DNA of 64,000 bases. Source: Isoetes taiwanensis (Eukaryota > Streptophyta > Lycopodiopsida > Isoetales > Isoetaceae). The notes beneath the pieces were generated by a model that worked only from the letters and a program-made list of their open reading frames with translations, ran no database searches and was not told the DNA's origin. Below, in pieces: positions 55,611-64,000 of this stretch; the stretch's first letter is position 1, and every line of letters begins with the position of its first letter. The stretch spans positions 16,161,877-16,225,876 of the forward strand of contig JAJEKV010000013.1 in NCBI GenBank assembly GCA_021234155.1. Direction: 5' to 3'. The translations under genes and the position numbers were made by a program.

Positions 55611-58476
55611 ATTTTCATCTTTTAATTCCACTTTCCTATGGTTTGACCTATGTTTCCATGACATCCTCTTCCATGTCATTCCAACGGTTAAGATCAACCC
55701 TGTTACTTTTAATCTAAGGGCTTGTAATTTTTTTATTGTTATTTTTCCTCACATCTCAGAGATTATGTGACGGGCCTGGCCAGTTAACCTCTCGGTAACT
55801 GGAGATCCCATCAATCTCTACCGTTGCATCTATTTACTCTTGGAACTCAGGAATTTGTATATGCATACTTAGGTAAAGAATTTAATCTTTATACATGCTC
55901 TAAGATCCCAAAAAATACTATACTTGCCATTACTCAGCAAAAACTTCACACAACACCCAAAGTTTTTAAATAATGTTAACTTCAAACCCATATATAATAT
56001 TAATAATAGTCAAGTTAATTGAACAGCAATCCACACGCATCTACTCTCGCCTTTCTGCAGCCTTGGCTGCTTTAGGAGCATCTCGCACCTGCTTACACCA
56101 TTAACCACGAGGTTAGTCACACGGACTAAGTGGGGATCGGGGATCTAGGTCATATCTAGCATTAATAATCACAAAGCATTAACTTAGAACAATAACATAG
56201 CCTTACTGTAACCTCGCCCCTGCAATCCGAGTAATTAAGCCAACAAGCATAACCACAATGCATAATTATACCAAGCATAGCCATTGCAACTTCATTCCAA
56301 CATTAAAACCACATATACAATAGCCAAGCAACCAAAGCATCAACATTGCAACCAATATTCCTCTGGGTCTGAGCAAGGTCAACTCGGTTGTCGGGCCCGG
56401 TGACATAGAGGCAGGGTAACCACGTGTGTACACACCCATCCACGTTGCGTCCAGCATTGGAGGACCACTTAACTGTGCATGACGTTGTACCATACGGTAT
56501 CAACTCCCGATGTTCAAATAACCATTTACATAGCACTGTGCAATAACCGCGAGTCTAGACCATCGCACCTAGACTCTAGCATTTGAGGTCTATATCAAAG
56601 AATTACATCATAAATAATTCAAGAAATTCTATGATACATATTTCATGCAACTAAGAAACCCAACCATAGTTCAAATTATTACAACCTTTACAATGCAAAA
56701 TGCAACCATCAACCATAGAAATGCGGTTGCCTTCATATCACTTCTAATTAATTTAATGGTTTTGGCCCATTCTCCACCCATTACCTCGCCTTGCAATATG
56801 CCCATCATTAATCGACTAATTCCTAATATATTACAATATCTTACTAAGCTCACTGTTATCTTTACCATTCAATAACCATAAATATAGCTTATCCATTAGC
56901 ACAACTTAACTCTTAAATTAACCTTTATCTTTCTTTTTAACATTTGTTAACACTATAATGAACTAACTATTAATTTTTATTCTGTTTTTAACCTAACCCT
57001 AATGTTCAATTCACAAACGCGCTAAATAGCGGCTTGTGGATCCGGCCTCCAAGCCATCGGATCCACCCAAAACTTCATGAATCCGGCCCGATTTTGGCTT
57101 TACGAGGATTTCCAAGCCAAATCATACGATTGTGGTCGGTCGTAGTTCTAACCCTTTTTCTTCCATCACGGATCCCTGGAAACTACGTGATTACGCGATA
57201 AGAACCTGTAATTCCTTCGATTTGATCTTCTAAGGGTTCTTAACCAAAACGACACAGTTACAAGTCTGAATCACTGCGGTTACGGATCATCTTTTGCTTG
57301 CCGAGACCAAGTTATCCTTTTGCCACAACTCCGCATGGATCTCCATGATTCCGCTTCCTTTGCCCAAATCGACCTCTTTGAGGCCAAGACCCAATCAGAC
57401 CGGCTTTCATGCTTCTCGGGCATTCCCACTAAATAAGATCATGCCAATTCTAGTAGCAAATACACAAGAGATAAATCACTAGTCTTGGCTTGTTCTTGCT
57501 TCATCAATTTAGTTTTTAATCCTTTCTTCCAAATTCTAACCGATTCAAACCATTCCGGCTTCTTCTATCATAGGTTCATTTACGGCTATTACTTTGATGG
57601 AAAATGTTAGGAACATATTAATTTCAATACTAGCCATGCAAGCCACAATATTCCAATACCAAAGAGCTACTACCCATAAACCGTGCATTTACATTTTACA
57701 ATCATGCTCACATAAACCAATTCTCATCCCATGCGCATATAATCCAATTCTAATCCAGGCGGCTTGATGCTTAATCAACAAATTAAAACAAGCCACGGAT
57801 ACCACACTAGAAAACCCGGGTGTAAAGTCTTGATCCCCACACGGAATCCCGCTTGCTTCCTCACGCACTCTAACACGCGCTCCCGGATCTCTACGCATTG
57901 GCTCCTTGACGCCAATCCCTCTACAATCGATCTTTTTCCAAATGCTTTTTTCTCGTACTTATATTTATTTTTAACCACCCGATTATTTCGTCAGTATAAT
58001 CTCTACATATATGACGTATTACTGCGCATACCTCAAAATCCTAGGTCCGTTCATGAGATTACATGCACATGTCGAATTAATTTTAGGGTTTCTCTTATTT
58101 TTCTAAGTTCTTTGCCCTAGTTTTTGCTTTGGTGATTGTGGATGCAATCCGACCTCCTTTTTTTATACACGGATTTTTTATGAGATGGGCTTTTGGATTC
58201 CCATCACGGGTTTCTTTGCCCATCTTTGGTACAACGGTAAAGTGAGAAGGCAAAGTGCTTGGGACAAAAATGGAGCTAGGGCAGCCCAGGAATGAAAACT
58301 TTCATTTCCCCTTTGCTTCTATGCGGGATGGGCCGATTGCATTGAAATGTCTTCCCTTGGATCGATGATCGCGGCAATTTAGCCCTCTCCGGGCGAAGTT
58401 CTTCCTTGAGCTCGCATTTTGATTTAGGGCAAGGGGTTTCAAGCTAGGAAGGGCAGAGATAAAAGATCCATTAAAG
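55611..58476. other. Long interval without a supported gene, possibly LTR-retroelement debris
   Basis: Many short frames, none with a recognised domain. 56100-56160 (CCACGAGG..CGGACTAAGTGGGG) and 57010-57110 (two GGATCCGGCC / GAATCCGGCC words) have the feel of LTR or leader sequence, but no coding domain of a retroelement is visible. Confidence 0.3.
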
Positions 58477-59102
58477 TTGAAGCGCAAAGGCGTACGTCAA
58501 ATTTCGGATGATTATGCAGCTCTAGGTATGTCTTGTTTGCATCTAGGCGAGATATCAAAGCATGTTACTGGCGATTGGCTCTCCGGTACCAAACTTACTC
58601 AGTATTTCATATCCACGCTTAAATTTGTTGTGCCTCTCGTTTCATATTTAAGTATTGATCAAATTTCAAGTATATTATATCCCGAAAATGCTATGTTTTC
58701 AAATGTTTCTTGATATCATCCGTTTCTCGGTATCCCTTTTAGGCGCACAAATGCAAACAACATTAATCGGTCCATTCCCGCCATATGTTACATTTGTGAA
58801 TCTTCTATTGCAATTTCATTTGGACTTCCATCAACATCACAAAGCTTGTTTTCTCGGTTCCATCTCTAATTTGGTTTCGATGGTCGCATTTTGTTGAATT
58901 CGCGGCATTCTAGAAGTCTGCAGAATTCATGGGTTATGCGATTATGAAGTAAGCATTTGTTTGCATTGATTTTTTTTATTTTCACCATGCATACGCTCTT
59001 CTTACCCAAGTTTCTCCGTATCCTTTTTAGTTTCTCAATCAATCTGAGGAGGAAGCAAAAAAGAAAGCTGAGGAGGAAGAAAGTTTACACGCTCCTTCTT
59101 AG
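58477..59102 (+). other. Possible gene with acidic/Lys-rich last exon, unidentified
   Basis: A 78-codon plus frame (58477-58713) begins MKRKGVRQISDDYAALGMSC and a good donor (CTAG|GTATGT) lies at 58527. At 59031, after TATCCTTTTTTAG-type acceptor sequence, a 23-codon frame reads FLNQSEEEAKKKAEEEESLH and ends TAG at 59100-59102, typical of a charged protein tail. I could not connect the parts with confidence. No family recognised. Confidence 0.25.
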
Positions 59103-59911
59103 AAATCCAATTCACCACAAGGTTGTAAAATAAGGAATACCTTTTGCTGGTTATATATACATGTGCTTCAACTTTCTCATTTTTTAAATCTTGTGTGCTA
59201 GTTTCATAGTTGGAGTTTTAAGATTTTATGTGCTAGTTTGTTAGTTGGGACTGGAAATCAAGAGTATATAGAAGAGAGGAACTCCACATGAATCCTCTTC
59301 TTAAAAATAGAAATATAGCCTAGCAATAACCAAAGTGGTGAAAGTGATGTCATGTCCTTTATCCAGATATGTTCTTTATAAAGAATGTTAGATATTCCTT
59401 CCTCAGCATGACTCCATATTGTGCGAGACTCCATACGAAGAACTCCAAGTCCATACCAACATTTTTTATAGCATAGAATGTGGATTATAGAATTTATTTT
59501 TCATTGCAAATATCTTGCCACATGACTAGATAAGAACATTATTTATAGCGTGGAATGTGGAATTATGACAAGTTGTTGATCCATGCAATCATCTTGGTAT
59601 TTCGAACACAATAATAGCACTTCAAATTATGATGGCTCATATGTGGCAATATGCGTATAGCCGAGTTTTATGTGCCTTAGGATATGGTCCAACCACCATC
59701 CTTTTTGATGCAATAGAAGATCTTAAGAATGGTTATAGCACAAAATTTATGTTTTTATTATATGTCGATCTTTTTCTTAAAAAAATATGAATAATTTTTC
59801 CAAGGCCCGAAGAGGCAAAAAACAATTCATAACACAAACCTCACACTTATAATTAAATTCGGTGATGCTCGGCTCCCACACAGCTTACTTGTGGCAATGA
59901 GTCCTTGTGGC
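59103..59911. other. Intergenic, AT-rich
   Basis: Nothing supported apart from the GGCCCGAAGAGGC dyad at 59804-59816, similar to 55153-55167. Confidence 0.4.
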
Positions 59912-60684
59912 TTAGAACTGTTTGAGGGTAAGAGAGATCGGTGGTTCGCCCGGATGGAGCGTGCGGGGCACGAGTCGTCTTGGTGGACCTGGCCGGCCCG
60001 TCGTGACGACTGCGGGAGTACCTAGGCAGCTTGTTTCCTTGGCAAGCTCACGGGACCCGGCTCTAGGAAAGTCAAAGCGACCCATTACAAGGAGCACATC
60101 AACCCGTGTTAGCGGGGCCCACGGCTCTACCTGCGTTCCCGGTGCCCCGAAAAAGCGGAGACTCATTGCCTCCATTCGCCGCGGTGCCCACCATCTTCGC
60201 ATCGAGATGGGCGGGTGGATTAAGGGGAGCCGGACGGACGGGCTCACTGTCGGTCTTTGTCAAGCGGGTGCCATTGAGGATGAGCCTCACACTTTCGAGA
60301 GTTGCTTGGCGTTCGGTCGGATCCGGGACCAGATCGGCTCCCTTAGTAGGGCGGACTTGCCCTTACATTTCCTTGATGAACACACCGTCATTACATGCCC
60401 CGGGTCGTACATTAGGGGAGGTCTTTGGATCTGTGAGGTCACATTTGCCCCCTGGCTTTTGATTGTAAACTGCTGGAGTGCGGTGCATGATTGTATATAT
60501 TTGGATGTTTACGCATTTTGTATGTTAGTTTGTCGCCAGGGCTGATTGCTACCCAGTTTTTCCCTCGAAAACCAGCCGGTGAGGGGGTTTTAATCCGGGC
60601 GATAATCCGCTGCTGCGTTTTTATATTGGGTCCCATAGGCCGATTGGTCTCGTGGACGATAAAAGTACCTTCCTTCCTTGAAAA
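59912..60684 (+). mobile_element. LINE 3' fragment: ORF2 C-terminus and microsatellite tail
   Basis: The plus frame 59922-60545 reads GAHHLRIEMGGW (about 60187-60220), LCQAGAIEDEPHTFESC (about 60255-60305) and IRDQIGSL, the zinc-ligand C-terminus of a LINE ORF2 (compare 42600-43180 and, more distantly, 30241-30465). GC-rich. The coding part ends at TGA near 60545. The UTR then runs to GGGTCCCATAGGCC..GTGGACG and ACCTTCCTTCCTTG at about 60666-60680, the likely 3' end. RT and EN are absent, so it is 5' truncated at or before 59912. Confidence 0.75.
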
Positions 60685-60890
60685 CCCCTTTTGGTTTGGG
60701 TGCATATTCACACGGGGGATGACTCCGGGCATCGAGAGTCATTAGATAGGCATATGCACCCTTTATTCCTTGATCTACACTGTACATAAAGTTCCTTGTT
60801 TGTGGGGTATGCATGTACAAAATTTGCCATACTGTATAAGAAGATTTACAAAATACTATAAGATTTGAGGTAATGTACTATATGGTGTGA
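60685..60890. repeat. R1 repeat copy with inverted body
   Basis: Box at 60685-60717, then 60750-60890 which is the reverse complement of about 55340-55495 (shared words, in plus sense here: TTGTTTGTGGGGTATGCATG, ATACTATAAGATTTGAG). It abuts the N-terminal RT piece at about 60891. Confidence 0.75.
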
Positions 60891-61495
60891 TTAAGCCCAG
60901 CAGTGATAATTTGAGAGATTTCTAAATATATGGGCATTAGTAATCCACCTATAGTCATTTTCATGGGCCTTAAATATGCCTAATAAATAGGGTAATTTTT
61001 CATATTCAAAGAGGCAGTTGCCAATTAAATCATGAATATCATTTCTGAGTGTATCCTTGATCACATCTTGAGATGTGTACATCTCTTGAAAATCGAATCG
61101 CTTAGCCTTTTTTAAAGCCATTTGTCTAATATGCCAAGGACGGATAAATGAAGGGTTGTTAGTGGCTTTGTCTATCCCCGATATGTAAAGGCTTCTTACC
61201 AACCATTCTATATTATTTGCTTGATTGGAGTCACTAAATACAAACTTTCTATTATTTTCTGCTCGAAAGCTTTGGTGATGTTGTTGGACATTGTCTTCTA
61301 TACTTTGGTTCTAAAACCAGCCTTTTCTTCATCAGAATATTGGGACAAAGATACTTGTGCAAGTATCACACATGCCACTGATTTCGATTTCAAAACCACA
61401 CCAGTCAAGTGCCTATTAGGTATATGATTCAAACCTTTTTCGAATTGGCTCCTCAAAAATATGTCTCTAATAATACCTGGGTTTGTGGTACGCAC
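60891..61495 (-). pseudogene. Penelope-like protein, N-terminal side of RT
   Basis: Minus frames 61495-61298 (FLRSQFEKGLNHIPNRHL) and, one frame change later, 61202-60891 (MVRSLYISGIDKATNNPSF, MALKKAKRFDFQEMY, YEKLPYLLGIFKAHENDYRWITNAH) form the stretch that precedes the RT palm in Penelope-type proteins: a KG-x-NHIP block, a long linker and the FKAH..YRWITNA block. It stops where the R1 repeat begins. The palm itself is at 52206-52690 on the same strand, so the two pieces are collinear parts of one protein in the correct order. Confidence 0.6.
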
Positions 61496-62818
61496 ATGTC
61501 CTATTTTAGTGTTGATGAAATCTTCAAGTTGGGGTTGTTACACAGACATGGGACGTCGAAGTCTTGTGCAAAAGTATTGTATGGTTTATAAATTATATCT
61601 CGCAGATTTTCAACATACTTCCAATTTCGCCAAAACATCCAATGGCAACCCCTATTTAATGTTACATTTACATTTAATTAAACTTATCGAGATTCTAAAC
61701 AAAGGTGAAGTGGAATATTAGATATGAGAGGCCAATGTTCACAACAGTGATGTGACTGTCCAATAATAGTTATGAAAACACCAAGGGTCTAAAGAGTATT
61801 AGAGAAAGTACATACTGAGCTTAGAATTGCACATACCACTAATTTAGAGCATGTCCTTAATAAACTATACTTTTTCATGCGGACCTTGGTATTCTAAGTA
61901 ATATTTTATATAGTCATATATACAAAATGAGAGTAGTATAAAAAGAAAGGACTTCCAAGGACATTATAGATTATGTTGCTCTCATGCCATTCATGTGGAC
62001 CATCCAAGTTACCTATGTATGTCCCAAAGAATTGAGTTGAGTAAGAAAAAGCTTGGTTTGGAAAAATGATCGATGCATAATAAGTTAAAGAGAAACCATA
62101 TTCTAAGAGTGAAAGAAATACTAGCAAACTCATGGGTAAATATCGGACATGGTCATATTTAAACCAGCCTTAAATCACAAAACTTACGTTGCTGTAAAAG
62201 CCTTGTGTATTCTTTGTTTTGGGGCTTTAACATGATAAAGACCCGAATATACCACAAATATGCCCATGGTTTACACATGACTGCCTCTGAGATTTAAGGC
62301 ACTTGGATATAGATGACAAGAGAGACATATAACGTGATAACACTGCCTATGCTCCAAGAAAGGTGCGGTCAACAAAAAGAAATGACAAAGGGGGAAAGGT
62401 ATGAAATCCAAGAAATGAAAAAAATAGCGGGAGCAAGGATCTCATTTTTGTCAATCATACGCCAGGCTTTTTATCTTGTTGATGTGGAGAAAAATACGTG
62501 TCAACATTGCAAGAGTGCATGCAAAATCTTAATATTTTAGCTGGCAGTGGGTACTGATAAAACAAGACAACATTTGGCACTTATTTTTTGCAGAATGAGA
62601 TTATGAAGCCGGATTTGCTAGAACAAAAGGGTGAAATTAAATTTACCCATAAGTTAGTGTCGTGGCAGAATTATAACCGTTGAAATTCTGTGGGATGGAA
62701 TACCCAACCGTTGAGATCGCACCACATCACTACATTAAGGTAAATTTAATTTCACCCCAAAAAAAATATCGATCAAAGATAATGCTAGATGGATTATATA
62801 TTTATTTTTTACTTGCAG
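61496..62818. other. Intergenic, no supported gene
   Basis: A minus frame at 61906-62133 and plus frames at 61461-61721 and 62313-62540 have no recognised domain. Confidence 0.35.
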
Positions 62819-63297
62819 TTGTGGCATAACAGGGCGCCGTTACTCAGGGATTGATTATTTTCCAGGTGGCATTGAAGCCAAGTGTCAGACGGAGGGATGC
62901 CACCTGCCCAGCTTTATATTCCGGCAATCAGATACATGGAGGAGGAAGAAGTATGGTGCAGACCGATCTTTGCACTAGACGGTACGTCTCAGTTATTTAT
63001 CTAGGTTTTTCTCTTATGTTTCCTGTTTAATTTTAAGAATGTTAGCTAGAATGTTTGTTAGTACCTTACAAGCAAAGATTCTTAGGACATGTGCATCAGC
63101 AATAGGATTTAAGAATATGAGGAATTCAGGACTTAACATTGTAACATTGAAAAATATGAATTTTGATGAGGCAGTAGCGACATCACATGAATAGTCTACC
63201 TCTGTGGTAATTCCATCTAATTTGGGGCTTGCAGGGCACAGAGATGAGCAATCTGAATACAACAAAGTCCAACTCTGAAATTTCTGAAGAACAAAGG
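62819..63297 (+). other. Two exon-like blocks of an unidentified plus-strand gene
   Basis: Block 1, 62819-62981: strong acceptor (T-rich then ACTTGCAG) and donor ACG|GTACGT, reading CGITGRRYSGIDYFPGG, IEAKCQTEGCHLPSFIFRQS and WRRKKYGADRSLH, then TAG one codon before the donor. Block 2, 63235-63297: acceptor CTTGCAG, donor AGG|GTATTT, 21 open codons (GTEMSNLNTTKSNSEISEEQ). Phases agree (0/0). A third acceptor (TTGTTGTAG, 63961-63969) starts another possible exon reaching the window edge. The TAG would end the protein in block 1, perhaps from a TGG, so this may be a pseudogene. No family recognised. Confidence 0.35.
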
Positions 63298-64000
63298 GTA
63301 TTTCTTTCTTTATGCCAAGTTTTTAAATGTTCATTGGTAGTTATGACAGGGGGTTAACCAATTAGATGTGGTTTTTTATGAGAGCTTGTTTCACCCCACC
63401 TCTGTTACTGCTCTATGCTAAAACCTTTACTTCATGATCTTTAAATTGAATATTAAGTTACCAGATGGAGCCATGAACCAAAGATTCCCCTGTTTCTTCC
63501 TCTATGTGACATTTGATGAAGCTGGAGCATTAAAGTAAATTAACATGGTCACATGGAAGGATGACATGCCATTTAAAGTTCTTTGATTCAATATTGTTCT
63601 CACTTCTGTACCTCTGGCTCTTGAGCTTCTGGGTTTTGTGGGCATCCTGACGTTTTATGAACGATTGGTCCATAGCAATAACCAGTGAACTGTGAACTAT
63701 TGCATGTTAGAAAAATATCTTGCCTATTTTAAATCATTTGCCTTGTACAAAAAGCTGCAGTGGTGACCTACAGAAAAAATTAGTTAAAATGGCATCTCAT
63801 GTTTTACAGACTTCACTGTTTTTTATGTACAGTGTGGAAAACTATGTGCAAGTACTTTATAAATGTTAATTTGAGATACAGAAGGCTAAGATGCGGACTG
63901 ATTTTATATTGATCCTTTGCTGCATTGGTAACAAGTTGATTGTCTGAGAGAGGATTTTGTTGTTGTAGAATCTTCACTCATCATTCTGCTAATATGTTTA
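63298..64000. other. Presumed intron and right edge
   Basis: AT-rich without open frames of note; a pyrimidine tract and AG near 63969 could open a further exon. Confidence 0.3.

Noticed and set aside
1-64000. Organellar or bacterial origin of the window
   Set aside because: Spliced exon structures, copia and LINE elements and satellites are nuclear eukaryotic features; no organellar or operon-like genes are present.

Overview
This window is eukaryotic nuclear DNA, almost certainly from a land plant with a large, repeat-rich genome. It is AT-rich, has no operon-like gene packing, and is filled with decayed retroelements, tandem arrays and fold-back sequences. Plant-type protein families are recognisable: a lysophosphatidylethanolamine acyltransferase with EF-hands, a CLC anion channel, a receptor-like kinase and an NIF/FCP1-like HAD protein. 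The non-LTR elements carry a C-terminus of the GAHHLRIE / IEDE-H type, and one element resembles Penelope. That mix is more suggestive of a fern, lycophyte or gymnosperm than of a flowering plant, but this is a weak inference and I cannot name the species.

Layout. 0-3.2 kb: the 3' two thirds of a broken Ty1/copia element that runs off the left edge. 3.2-7.4 kb: AT-rich DNA with scattered AACCACTA-like motifs. 7.8-8.9 kb, minus: four exon-like blocks with GT-AG borders and compatible phases, an unidentified small membrane protein. 9-18 kb: mostly intergenic, with a first island of a 19-bp minisatellite, a hairpin, and a 27-28-bp array. 18.3-19.9 kb, minus: a receptor-like kinase pseudogene. 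23.6-24.3 kb, minus: an NIF/FCP1-like pseudogene. 26.7-27.7 kb: a large inverted repeat. 28.6-34.7 kb: three further minisatellite islands, a LINE fragment and a 63-bp satellite. 36.2-36.4 kb, minus: one CLC exon with a nonsense codon and a changed selectivity filter. 39.2-43.8 kb: a decayed LINE followed by an internally deleted relative. 44.1-45.7 kb, minus: the only fully intact protein gene, an intronless LPEAT2-like acyltransferase. 46-52 kb: intergenic, with a LINE 3' end and a 280-bp direct repeat. 52.2-61.5 kb: two complementary pieces of a Penelope-like reverse transcriptase, both minus and in the right order, separated by about 8 kb that holds other repeats and LINE debris. 62.8-64 kb, plus: phase-compatible exons of an unidentified gene at the right edge.

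How it fits together. The window is mainly a record of insertion, tandem duplication and decay. The LPEAT2-like gene is the one locus that looks functional. The kinase, NIF-like, CLC and LINE/copia/Penelope sequences all carry stops or frameshifts. Repeats of one family (called R1 here) lie next to both Penelope-like pieces, which suggests either that R1 belongs to that element or that an R1-bounded insertion split it.

Limits: all family names come from reading motifs by eye. No alignment, expression or repeat-library search was possible.
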